Below, piece by piece: positions 42,355 through 53,855 of a stretch of DNA of 54,616 bases (position 1 is its first letter; each line of letters opens with the position of its first letter). Both the position numbers and the translations under genes were made by a program. The notes beneath the pieces are model-generated. The model was not told the DNA's origin. It made no database searches and saw nothing but the letters and a program-made list of their open reading frames with translations. The stretch spans positions 1 through 54,616 of the forward strand of contig NZ_JHXT01000009.1 of NCBI RefSeq assembly GCF_000687795.1, given 5' to 3'. The DNA comes from Mycoplasma testudinis ATCC 43263 (GTDB lineage: Bacteria; Bacillota_I; Bacilli_A; Mycoplasmatales; Mycoplasmoidaceae).

Positions 42355-43230
42355 CTAATATTTTATACTGGTCAAAATTTCGTTTTGAAAGTTATCGGCC
42401 TTTTTTAATCTGTGAATAATATTTTTAACTAAGATTTTTGGAATATCTATTTTGAGTCCAAGTCTTTGTATCATCCTTGAACCTGTGACATCTTCGATTT
42501 CGTTTAGTATAAGTTTATTCGCTTTTCAAAAAAAGTCCAAGCTATAATATCCTAGCGGAAGCATTTTAATAATTTTTTTTATGTAAATTTTTTCTCAAAA
42601 AGTTAATTTGTAAACATTTCCCCCGCCACCAACGCTTACGTTACTACGGAAATCATCTTGCGGTGATTGTCTTTTTATCGAACTAAGAATCTTGCCAAAC
42701 ATTACATAGACCCGAACATCAACATCTCCATTTTTAAAAAATTCTTGCACGATATGGCTTTGAGGGTCTAGATTTTTTAGCTCTAAATCTTTATATGAAT
42801 TAAATTTATAAACTTCAGATCCACCATGACCGTCGCGTTTTTTGACAACTATAGGGTATTTATAATCCTTAGCTTTTCTAAAGTTTAGAAGTTCAGTTGT
42901 TAGACATCTTATAGAATTAAATTTCATTCATTGAAATGTTAAGAATTTGTCGTTAGCCATTTTTGTAAAATCAGGCTGATTGAAAATGTGGCGTTTATTT
43001 TGAAATCCTTCCAAAAATTCTATTTTTCTAGAGCGATTAATGATTACGTCAAATCCCGTTAGGTCAATTTTTTCATCTTTATTAGGATCAATTAATATTA
43101 ATTTAGCTAAATGATTATGTGTTTCAAATTCTTTTAATATTGCATCCGCAAAGTGATGATTAATTTGATAATCATTTTTTGCATAGATTAAAGCAATACT
43201 TGTTTTGTTTTCTTTTTTTTGCTTATTCAT
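42355..43230 (-). CDS. ATP-grasp family protein (RimK-like, first of a pair)
   Basis: The 291-residue protein is an ATP-grasp ligase homologue: YPIVVKKRDGHGGSEVY (phosphate-binding loop), IVQEFFKNGDVDVRVYVMFG and, near the C-terminus, LILNEIEDVTGSRM (acidic metal ligands and the Asn/Glu pair). It is shorter than RimK, and its acceptor is unknown. It starts 1 nt after the stop of the second ATP-grasp gene; such a pair before folD is present in M. genitalium. Three TGA Trp codons. Confidence 0.82.
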
Positions 43231-43231
43231 C

Positions 43232-44125
43232 TTAGTTTTTGTAATACTCCTTGTCGCTCATTATGGCTTGTAATAATTCATCTCCAATATTTTTATTTAA
43301 TGCTTTGGAAGCGTTTGATAATTGGACATTAGAATTAGCCTCGCAAAATAGTAATTGTAGATTATTATCAAACAAGAAATCAATTCCACTGTAAAAAAGA
43401 CCAAGAGTCTTGCTGATTCTGGTCGCACAATCTTTGATAGACTTATTTAAAGATACGTATTTACTAGTGGCCCCAAGAGTTAAATTAGAACGAAAATCTT
43501 TATTGTTTTTTTGATGTAAACTTCCAATTACTTTGTTTCCGGCGACAATTACGCGTATACTTTCACCTATTTTTTTGTTTAAAAAAGGTTGAACTATAAC
43601 TTGCCCACCACTTGTTGAATTGATAATTTTTATTGCCTCTTTTTGATCGTTTACTAAGTGAACATTTGTACCAAACGATCCATAAACATCTTTAATTACT
43701 AGTGGATAAGAGAATTTTTTGTTTATGTTTTTTATGAAAGTACTTGTTTCATCAATTTTTCCGTTTATGAAAAGCATGGGTCCAATTAAGGTTTTTACCT
43801 GTTTTATTTTTATGTGCGAAATAGACGCATGAGTTAAGGCCTTATTATCGCATGAATTTATTGCGCAAGTTTTGTTATAAACCCAATATCCAGAATTTTC
43901 AAGAAGTTGTGAAACAGCAATGTTTTTATCTAAAAATAAAATTTTTTTTCCAAACGCATTTGATTCAAATTTTTTGTCAGCAAACCAATTTACTGTTTCT
44001 ACACTTATGAAATTAGTTTTTATTTTTAAATTTTTGGTAGATTGTTTTAAAAGTTTAATTTGCTCAAAACTTTTATTCTTGCTAATAAAAGGATTATAAA
44101 TAATGGTTAAATTATTTTTTTTCAT
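43232..44125 (-). CDS. RimK-like ATP-grasp ligase (second of a pair)
   Basis: The 297-residue protein has the RimK-type ATP-grasp pattern: YPLVIKDVYGSFGTNVHL (phosphate loop), VIVQPFLNKK, ESIRVIVAGNKVIGSLHQ and LLFCEANSNVQLSNASKAL (metal-binding E-x-N). RimK adds Glu residues to ribosomal protein S6, but other family members make peptides or lysine-type amides, so the substrate is open. It has no TGA codons. The 3' end of folD overlaps its start by 14 nt. Confidence 0.85.
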   Translation of the reverse strand: MKKNNLTIIYNPFISKNKSFEQIKLLKQSTKNLKIKTNFISVETVNWFADKKFESNAFGKKILFLDKNIAVSQLLENSGYWVYNKTCAINSCDNKALTHASISHIKIKQVKTLIGPMLFINGKIDETSTFIKNINKKFSYPLVIKDVYGSFGTNVHLVNDQKEAIKIINSTSGGQVIVQPFLNKKIGESIRVIVAGNKVIGSLHQKNNKDFRSNLTLGATSKYVSLNKSIKDCATRISKTLGLFYSGIDFLFDNNLQLLFCEANSNVQLSNASKALNKNIGDELLQAIMSDKEYYKN

Positions 44126-44945
44126 CTTGAATCCTTTTTAGAATAATCAAATTTTTAAGTAACATCACAATTGTTAGCGGACCGATACCACCAGGCACAG
44201 GGGTTCCAAATGATGCTATTTTTTCAGCAATTTGATAATTGATATCGCCTGTTACTTTATTATTTTGGTTTCTCGATATACCTATGTCAAAGAAAATAAC
44301 GCCAGGTTTTAATTTGGTAGTATCAATGACTGAAGAATTGCCTATTGCCGTAATTAAAATATCAGAATCTTTTATTTTTTCGTTAATATCAGGATCGTTT
44401 TTTTCATAATTATAAGTTTGGTAATTGTTTTTTTTAAATCAATTAATTATGGGCTGTCCACCCGTTCGACCTTTCCCGATAATTACAATTTTTTTACCAT
44501 CTCACGAAAGTTTGTAAGTTTGTTTCAGATGAAGTATTCCATTCATTACGCAAGGTAATGGAGATTTTCCGTCTTTTGTTTTTAATTCTAAAGTTTGGTT
44601 TAAAAAAACATCAACATCCTTCACAGGAGCAATTGCTTGTAAAAAAACGTCAGGGTTCATTTCTTTTGGCAATGGCAATTGTAATAAAATTCCATGAACT
44701 CTTTGATTCTTATTTAGTTTATCAATCGTTAGTAATAATTCTTCTTGAGTGGGTTTTTCAAGTTTATAAAAAGATGTCTTTATTCCTATGCGCGAGCACA
44801 CTTCCATTTTTTTCTTAATATATATGGAACTTGAAAAATCATTACCGACTTGAATGATGGCCAAATGATGCAAGCTTTTGCTTGTTTCTTTTTTTAATTC
44901 TAGTTCAATTTCTGAAGCTAATTTTTTTCCATCTAATCTTGTCAT
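44112..44945 (-). CDS. folD: Methylenetetrahydrofolate dehydrogenase/cyclohydrolase
   Basis: The 277-residue bifunctional enzyme interconverts 5,10-methylene- and 10-formyl-tetrahydrofolate. YIKKKMEVCSRIGIK (catalytic Lys region), LLQLPLP, KDVDVF, the dinucleotide-binding KKIVIIGKGRTGGQP and PVPGGIGPLTIVML are all standard. One TGA Trp divides the reading frame in the middle and another occurs later. It overlaps the RimK-like gene, as in M. genitalium. Confidence 0.95.
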
Positions 44946-45065
44946 AAGTTATCTCGATAATATAAATCTAAGCAGTAAGATATTTTAAATATTTTCTGGA
45001 ATTATAAGACAACAATGTAGTTTTTCAAAGTTTTATTTTTTTGGACTAACAGATTACTCGAAAGA

Positions 45066-45383
45066 TTAATGTTTACCATTTAAACCGTTATCTATTTTTC
45101 GCTTTTTTATTTTACTTTCAATAATTTTAGTTAATTTTTTAATCTGGGAATTATCGTCTGATTTTTTTGCTTTTAATTCTCAAATTGATTTATTGAAGTA
45201 GTAAGAAAATAAATCTTTGTGAGTAATATAAACTCAAACGAAACCGTTGTGTTTGATTAAGTTTTTAATATTAACTATTCGTAACTCGCTTCTTACCTCT
45301 TTTAAAGCACTGCCAACAATGTCCCCGACCGGACAGGTTCTTTCGATAACACAGATAGTTACATACTTTATATGAAACTCCAT
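45066..45383 (-). CDS. Small protein of unknown function
   Basis: A 105-residue frame with two TGA Trp codons; I do not recognise it. The first half is mixed alpha/beta (YVTICVIERTCPVGDIV), then a segment with an aromatic-rich FVWVYITHKDLFSYYFN, then a Lys-rich helix at the C-terminus. In the mycoplasma code the frame is open for 318 nt and shows good amino-acid character, including Trp only as TGA; an overlapping frame on the same strand (45271-45474, 67 aa) is Arg/Lys/Cys-rich and looks less protein-like. AGGAC lies 13 nt before the ATG. It is monocistronic in a gap of about 560 nt between folD and the GH13 gene. Confidence 0.5.
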
Positions 45384-45507
45384 TTTTATTATTTTGTCCT
45401 ATTACAAAAAGAAATCTCTTTAATCTCAATAAGAGGTAATTTTTTAATTCTTGTTTTTCATATTGCATATGCACTTAAATCTTTTTATTAGGATGTAAAA
45501 TATAGGT

Positions 45508-47109
45508 ATGCAAAACAAAAATATTGTTGGCTATCAAATTTATTTACGATCTTTTTTTGATGGTGGAACTACAGGCAACGGGAATATAAAAGGTTTAATT
45601 GAGAAGCTTGATTACCTTCACAATTTAGGTGTTAACTTAATTTGACTATGCCCCATTTATAAGTCCGATATGATTGATGCAGGATATGATATTACTGATT
45701 TTTTTAAGATATACCATAAATATGGAACTCTAAACGATTTTAAAAGACTTGTTACTAAAGCAAAAAAATTAGGAATTGAAATTATGATGGATTTGGTAAT
45801 TAATCATATTTCAACAAATTCAAAATTATTTCAAAAAGCCAAATTATCAAAGGCAGCCCAAGAATATGATTTTTTTATTTGAAAAGACAACCCTGATATT
45901 ACTCAACAGTCATATTTTGGTGAAACTGCCTGACAGTATAACGAAAAGACCAAAAGTTATTATCTGCATCTTTTTGCGAGCAATCAGGCAGATCTCAATT
46001 GAGATAATCCAAAGGTTCGCATTTGAATGCAAGAAATTATTGTTTTTTGGGCAAAGCAAGGTGTTAAATATTTTAGACTTGATGCTTTTGAACATATTGG
46101 GAAAACAATAAAACCTTTTGTTATCAAATATGGTAAGCATCATTACGAATATATGCATGAACTTGCCGAAAAAGTTTTTTGGCCTTACAAATTAAAGGTT
46201 TTTGCGGAAGCTTGGTCATTAACTAAATCAATTGCAAAAAAATTTACAAACTCTAAAAACAAAATTGTTGAAGGATTTTTTTATAGCGGGTTACATGATT
46301 TGGATTGAAGAAATAAGTATGCCGCTTTTGCGCCAGTAAAAAATAAACCTGTTTTTAAAGATTTGCAAAATTTGTATAAATACATTGAATATGGCGGGGT
46401 ATTCATTAATTCATGAAGTAACCACGATACTCCAAGAGCCATTTCTCGTTATTTCCCTGATGTTTCGGATAGCTTACATTTTTATGCACAATCGTTAATG
46501 TTCATGTTTTTATTTACTAATAAAGGATTACCTTTTATTTTTCAAGGTGAAGAATTTGGCATGCTTAAGCCCGAATACAATAGTTTAGACGAATATCCCG
46601 ACTACACAATTAAAGATCAATTTTCCGGACGGGTTTTAAAACGAAAAGAATTAACAACTGAAGAGTTTATTAAAGCAGCAAAATCAGGTGCCAGAGCACT
46701 TTCAAGATCCCCTTTATACTGAGATAATAACAAAAAATATGGTGGGTTCTCGAAAGGCGTTCCTTGAGTAAAATTAGGGCAAAAAATTGTAAATCCAAAC
46801 CAAGTATCTGATTTTAAAAAAGAATTTAGCATATCTCGTTTTTTGACTGAGTTAATTCTATTTAGAAAGAGTTTTAAAGGTTCAATGTTAACAAGTTATA
46901 AAAGTTTTAATATTGTGGAATTTAACAACAAAAAAGGGATAGTAGAAATTATCAAGAATAAAAAGATTTGAAGGTTAGAATTTAATTTTTCCAAAAGAAA
47001 AATAAAGAGGGTAGAATCTCCAAAAGAGAAATTAATTAAATCGAATTACCAGAAATCCATATCTAATTATTTATTTCCATACGAGGCACGAATTTATGAA
47101 AAAAAATAG
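45508..47109 (+). CDS. Oligo-1,6-glucosidase-type GH13 alpha-glucosidase
   Basis: The 533-residue TIM-barrel glycosidase has the four GH13 regions: DLVINHIS, YFRLDAFEHI (nucleophile Asp), FAEAW (acid/base Glu) and SNHDTPR (third acid). Region V reads QADLN, the QPDLN form that marks the oligo-1,6-glucosidase subfamily, so it probably cleaves alpha-1,6 (or other alpha-glucosidic) ends of short oligosaccharides. It has no signal peptide and is therefore intracellular, acting on imported sugars. It is the first gene of a GH13-GH65-GH13 operon, overlapping the next by 14 nt. Many TGA Trp codons. Confidence 0.88.
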
Positions 47110-49384
47110 CATCAAAAAGACACAGCAAAAAAGCAGAACCGGACTAATTTATGACAACTGAAAAGTTATTCAAAATGAATTGCCTTTAAAAGAAGAAAAT
47201 ATTTATTTTAGTGAATCCATTTTTTCATCTACTAACGGGTTGATCGGATCACGCGCTACATTTGAAGAAACCTTTAGTTCATTTAAGCATTTAGGAAATT
47301 ATTTGGGAGGCGTTTGGCTGCCAGTTCCAACTCGGGTAGGGTGATGAAAAAACGGATATCCTTTATATTTTGGGAAAATGATTAATGCTGTTGATTTTTT
47401 AGATACTCAAATTTTTATTGATGAAATTGAATTAGATTTATCAAAACTTAAAATTGCTTCTTTTTCTCGTGAATTAGACATGCAAAAAGGAACATACACC
47501 CGAAAAGTAACATTCAAAATTAATAATAAATTAGTTTCTTACGAAGTATTACGATTTTATAGTATTGTAGATACTGAAAGAGTCTTAACCCGTTTTTCTT
47601 TTAAAGTTCCAAAAGATACAAAAATAGAGTTTTGCACTCGTGTTCGCAATGATATTACTAATTATGATGCTGCTGAACAAGTTTCATTTTGAGATTTGAT
47701 AGATATTGAAACAATTTCCAAAGATTTGTTCGTCATGCACACAAAAACTAAAGAAAACGATTTTAACGTTAAACAATTTAATGTTTATAGTGGTTTTAAA
47801 ATTTTTTCAAATCAAATAAATTCAAAAAAAATAATCTATAAAAAATTTATATCCGGATATCAAGCATCTTTATCTTGAACTTCAAAAGAAGATGGTGATT
47901 TATTAAATATTGATAAGCATGTATTTATCAAATCAGATTTTAATATGGATTTTAAAAAAGCTAAAACTTATGTAGTTAGCCCTTTAAAAAAACTCAACGA
48001 ATCAGATTTTGATGAACAATTATTGAAACAAGCAAAAGCCTGATTGATTCGTTGGGAAAAAAGTGATATTTTAATAGAAAAAAACATTCCTTTACAACAA
48101 GGTGTTCGATTTTGTATTTATCAACTTTTATCGACATATTCTGGCGCAGATCCTTTATTAAATATTGGTCCTAAAGGTTTTTCGGGAGAAAAATATGGTG
48201 GGGCTACTTATTGGGATACAGAGGCCTTTTGCTTATCATTTTATTTAGCAACCGCAGACCAAGAAATAACTAAAAATTTGGTTAAATACCGTTATTTGCA
48301 ATTACCGCAAGCAATTGAAAACGCCAAAAAACTTGGATTGAACGGGGCTTTATACCCGATGGTTACTTTCAACGGGGTTGAGTGCCATAATGAATGAGAA
48401 ATCACTTTCGAAGAAATTCACCGTAATGCTTCGATGGTTTTTGGTATTTACAATTATGTTAGATGAACCAAAGACGAAAAGTACTTGCAAGAATTTGGTT
48501 TCCCAGTAATTTTTGAAGTTGCCAAGTTTTGGGCTAGCCGTGTCCATTTTGCTCAATCCAAAAAACTATATATGATTCATGGCGTGACAGGGCCAAATGA
48601 ATACGACAATAATGTTAATAATGACTGATACACTAATTATATGGCCAAATGATGTTTGGAATACGCATTAGAATGTATTGCTAAATATCAAGTTTCCAAT
48701 CTTAAGAAATATAATCTCACTGCCAACGATTTAAAGCAATGAGAAGCGATTGCTAAAAAAATGTATTTACCTTATGATGAAAAGAAAAAAATATTTGTTC
48801 AATCAGATACTTTTTTAGATAAAGATTTAAAACCCAAAAGCGAAATTCCTGAGAACGAAAGACCAATTAATAAGCACTGGTCCTGAGATAAAATTTTGCG
48901 TTCTTGTTATATCAAACAAGCTGACGTTTTACAAGCAATGTTTTTCTTTCCAGAAAAATTTACAAATGAAGAAGTTGAACGAAATTATTCTTTCTATGAA
49001 CCGTATACAGTCCACGAATCTTCATTATCTCCATGTGTTCATATGATTTTGGCAGCGCGTTTAAATAAACCAACAGGAACTTTATTAGAAACGATGGCTC
49101 GCACTTGCCGCTTAGATTTAGATAATTACAACGATGACACTGACGATGGTTTGCATATTACTTCTATGTCGGGAGCTTGGCTTGCGATGGTAGAAGGGTT
49201 TTTAGGATTAAGATTTTCCCAAAATAAAAAACTTGAAGTAAACCCGTATATTCCAAAAGAATTAGGACAGATTAAAACAAAAGTTAAATTTTTAAATGAA
49301 TGAAAAGAAATTATTGCAACAGGAGATAAATTAATTTCATTCAATTCAGTTACACTACAACCAACAACTAAAAAAACTAAATAA
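47096..49384 (+). CDS. GH65 disaccharide phosphorylase (maltose/trehalose/kojibiose type)
   Basis: The 762-residue enzyme has an N-terminal beta-sandwich and an (alpha/alpha)6 barrel typical of GH65. [11 protein letters not shown] and [18 protein letters not shown] (general-acid Glu in GPxEY; usual spelling GPDEYH) are the diagnostic motifs; HEWEI and a late [14 protein letters not shown] match as well. GH65 phosphorylases split alpha-linked glucose disaccharides with phosphate, giving glucose and beta-glucose-1-phosphate. Which disaccharide cannot be read off. The beta-product matches the beta-phosphoglucomutase at 52602-53291. It overlaps the previous gene by 14 nt; it uses many TGA codons. 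Confidence 0.9.
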
Positions 49385-49394
49385 GGAAATTTCT

Positions 49395-51116
<1,722 letters not shown>

Positions 51117-51160
51117 ATATTAAATTTTTCGATTTTTGAAGATATATAAACAAAACATTT

Positions 51161-51224
51161 ATAACATTTTTATGTGGGGTAAAAGTGTTATGGATTACAT
51201 TTTTATGTGGGGAATAAATGTAAT
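51161..51224. repeat. Two hairpin repeats with a common ATGTGGGG loop, 33 bp apart, upstream of the second ATPase
   Basis: The 16-bp block ACATTTTTATGTGGGG occurs identically at 51164 and 51197. Each copy is the left arm and loop of an inverted repeat: ATAACATTTTT/AAAAGTGTTAT (11 bp, one mismatch) and ATTACATTT/AAATGTAAT (9 bp), so the right arms differ in sequence but keep pairing. Compensatory change of the arms with a fixed loop suggests the hairpin is selected. The copies are 33 bp apart (three helical turns), 78 nt before the ATPase start. Confidence 0.8.
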
Positions 51225-51301
51225 TAATTAACTAATAAAATATAAAATTATATTTATAAACAATAAACAAGGTCCTCTTTCGGCCTGGAAAGTGTAATTT
51301 A

Positions 51302-52597
51302 GTGAAAAGATTTGCTTTAGAAAAACTTATCAAATGAAAAAATAGCTTTGACCGAAAACCTTTGATTGTTCAAGGTGCAAGGCAAGTTGGAAAGACGTGG
51401 CTTATTTCAGAGTTTGGAAATAGTGAATTTGAAGATCTTGTGTATATAAATTTTGAAAAAAATAAAATTCTTTCAAATTTGTTTTTAAATGATCTAGATC
51501 CAAAAAGAATAATTAATGATTTAGAGATTTATTTGAGCAAGAAAATTGTTCCTAAAAAGTCGTTAATTTTTTTCGATGAAATTCAAATGGTAGAAGGAGG
51601 CCTTCAGAGTTTGAAATATTTTTGTGAAGATGCGCCTGAATATTTTGTTGTCGCTGCAGGATCGTTATTAGGTGTAGCTCTTCACAAAAACAATTCATTC
51701 CCTGTAGGTAAAGTACAGTTTTTAAATTTATTTCCCTTTAAATTTACAGAATTTTTATTAGCCTTTAATGAAACACGTCTTGTTGAAATTCTGGAACAAT
51801 GTGATTACGAAACAATGAATCGTTTTTCTAATACATATGAACGTTATTTAAAACTTTATTACCTTATTGGGGGAATGCCAGCAGCAATTAATTCTTATTT
51901 ACAAACTCAAAATTATTTGCATGTGCGTCAAGCACAAAATGATATTTTAAAAACTTATGAAAACGATTTTTCTAAACATCCACCGCTAGCCCAAGTACCT
52001 AAAATCAAACAGGTTTGGCGCAGTTTACCAAGCCAATTAGCAAAGGAAAATAAGAAATTTATTTATAAATTGCTGCGCACGGGAGCAAGGGCTTCTGAGT
52101 TTGAACAAGCTATGCTTTGGTTGTCCGAATATGGTCTGACTACTAAGGTCAATTGTGTTAACCAAATTGGATTACCACTAAAAATTTATGAAAACATTAA
52201 TATATTTAAACTTTATTCGTTAGATGTAGGGCTTTTAGGATGTTTAGCAGGTGTTGAACCTGATTTAATCCTAAAGGAAAATAGTTTGTTATCAACTTTT
52301 AAAGGAGCGTTAACAGAACAATTTATTTGCCAAGAATTAAAAGCAAAGGAAGATTTGATGTTTTTTTATTACGCAAATGACAAAAATACTAGTGAAGTCG
52401 ATTTTGTAGTTCAATATAAAAATGGTATTGTTCCTTTGGAAGTTAAGGCTGCGTTTAACACAAAGTCAAAATCATTTAGTGCCTTTTTGTCTAAATTCTA
52501 CCCTAAATTAGCGTATAAAATTTCACTAAAACAGTACTTAAAACATAAAGACTATGTCGATTTGCCTCTTTATGCTGTTGACACAATTTTCAAATAA
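51302..52597 (+). CDS. AAA-family ATPase with C-terminal DUF4143-like domain (second copy)
   Basis: The 431-residue protein has Walker A GARQVGKTWLISEF (about 24-37), Walker B LIFFDEIQM (about 90-98) and a C-terminal DUF4143 region with TSEVDFVVQYKNGIVPLEVK, again the acidic-then-E-x-K pattern. It is related in architecture but not closely in sequence to the copy at 2484-3716. GTG at 51302 is the only usable start, with GGAAAG 9 nt before it. Paired hairpin repeats lie upstream. It interrupts the sugar cluster between the neopullulanase and phosphoglucomutase genes, so it may be an acquired cargo gene. Convergent with the mutase gene, 4 nt gap. Confidence 0.85.
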
Positions 52598-52601
52598 TGG
52601 T

Positions 52602-53291
52602 TTAATTTTTGGCCGTTTGATTACCAGAAAAGGCTTGATAGATTTTTTCAAGATCTAGTAATTCTGTTTTTGTTAAATAATATCTAGAAAATTTTTTTAC
52701 ATATTCATCATGAGCATTAATGCCAACAGAAAAAATGTTGCCCGCATTTAAGCCTTCAATCCCAACAGAAGCATCTTCGAGCCCAATACATTCTTCGGCC
52801 AGTAAATTCAAACCTTTAACACCCGCTAAATAAATATCTGGGTGTGGCTTTCCATTGATAATTGTTGCGGGATTTACAAAAAAATCAAATTTATCCTTGA
52901 GTTTTAGTAACTCCATAATGTTCGCTGCATTTTTAGAACTTGATGAAATTGCCATTTTTAGATTTGCTTCTTTAATTTGTTTGATAAAGTCTTCAATTCC
53001 AGGCAAGATATCTTGCGGAGATAAATTTGTTATTAATTTTTTATAAAGTTCATTTTTTTCAAAACACAATTCATCTATTTTTTGTGTATCTAATTTACTG
53101 TAATTAAAAATTTCTAATATTTTTAACAGCGTATCTTTTCTGGAAAGACCCTTAATTTCTTCGTTGATATCTATAGTTAAGTTCATTCCAAAAGGTTTGA
53201 TAATTGCTTTTCAAGCCAGATAGTGATATTTTGCTGTATCTGTGATAATTCCATCCAAATCAAAAATTACACCTTTGAGTTTTTTTGCCAT
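52602..53291 (-). CDS. pgmB: Beta-phosphoglucomutase
   Basis: This 229-residue HAD enzyme isomerises beta-glucose-1-phosphate to glucose-6-phosphate via an aspartyl-phosphate. KGVIFDLDGIITDTAKYHYL is the nucleophile/acid motif with the beta-PGM-specific TDTAxYHxxAW, then SSSSKNAANIM, KPHPDIYL and GLEDASVGIEGL. It would process the product of the GH65 phosphorylase, although it lies on the other strand with the ATPase gene between. The ATG at 53291 is behind AGGAAA, and one Trp is TGA. Confidence 0.93.
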
Positions 53292-53783
53292 ATTTTTCCT
53301 GCTTTTTTAAGATTTGTTCACTTGCTATTTAATCACATTTATATTTTTTGGGTTGAATATGCAAAATCTTTTAACAATGTTTCACAGGCTTAGAATTAAT
53401 AAATTGCTTGTTTGTCTAAGCTAAAGTTTATCATTTGAGGATATCATTTATAAGTGGATGCCGCGGTAGAAGTTAACCGAACTAGAGTTCGGTTTACTGC
53501 GTAATTTATCGTAAAAATATCACTAAACAATATGATTAATTATGCTGTAATTTTATTCTCTGTTTTGATTCATAGCCATCTTTTTAACAGATTTTTAGCT
53601 TGTAATTAATGTAACTTTAATTTTTATTTAAAAGTTAAAACGTCATTTATCAAATAATGAATGAGCCCTTTTTTATTAAGAAGTTAGATGAATAAAATAA
53701 ATTGCACTTGTTAAAAAAGTGTTGAAGAAACATTGAATTTTATTTAGGTAGATTCTAATAATAAATACAACACTAAAAATTAG
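53292..53783. other. Gene-free spacer with one stable hairpin
   Basis: No gene or tRNA is recognisable in these 490 bases. The left end holds the pgmB leader. The hairpin at 53472-53498 is the only strong structure: AGT-T-AACCGAAC, a TAGA loop, GTTCGGTT-T-ACT (11 pairs with one T-T mismatch), within a GC-richer patch (CGCGGTA ... TACTGCG, which can extend the fold). It is far richer in G+C than its surroundings. A small RNA, a bidirectional terminator without T run, or an insertion scar are possible. Confidence 0.5.
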
Positions 53784-53855
53784 AAAACCCATAAGAGTTT
53801 CTGTAAAATGTTATTGAAAAACGTAAACAATAACAGAGGTACTCTTATGGGTTTT
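53784..53855 (+). promoter_or_regulatory. Nested inverted repeat over the IS30-type transposase start
   Basis: AAAACCCATAAGAGT (53784-53798) and ACTCTTATGGGTTTT (53841-53855) are perfect 15-bp complements. Between them TGTTATTG and CAATAACA make an inner 8-bp stem. The transposase ATG is inside the right outer arm and its ribosome site (AGAGGT) lies between the inner and outer stems. An mRNA started outside the element would fold and hide the start codon, while a promoter inside would escape it, as known for IS10/IS50. The outer repeat may also include the element's terminal repeat. Confidence 0.65.

Noticed and set aside
45271-45474. Overlapping 67-residue frame with Cys and Arg
   Set aside because: It overlaps the better 105-residue frame, is strongly basic with no domain, and has no conserved pattern that I recognise.
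53378-53385. Possible Spo0J parS site
   Set aside because: TGTTTCAC matches only one half of the parS consensus; the other half is absent, and no full parS was seen by eye in the window.
53461-53505. tRNA or signal recognition particle RNA gene
   Set aside because: There is only one hairpin; no cloverleaf, no CCA-type end, no anticodon arm, and no conserved SRP RNA tetraloop.
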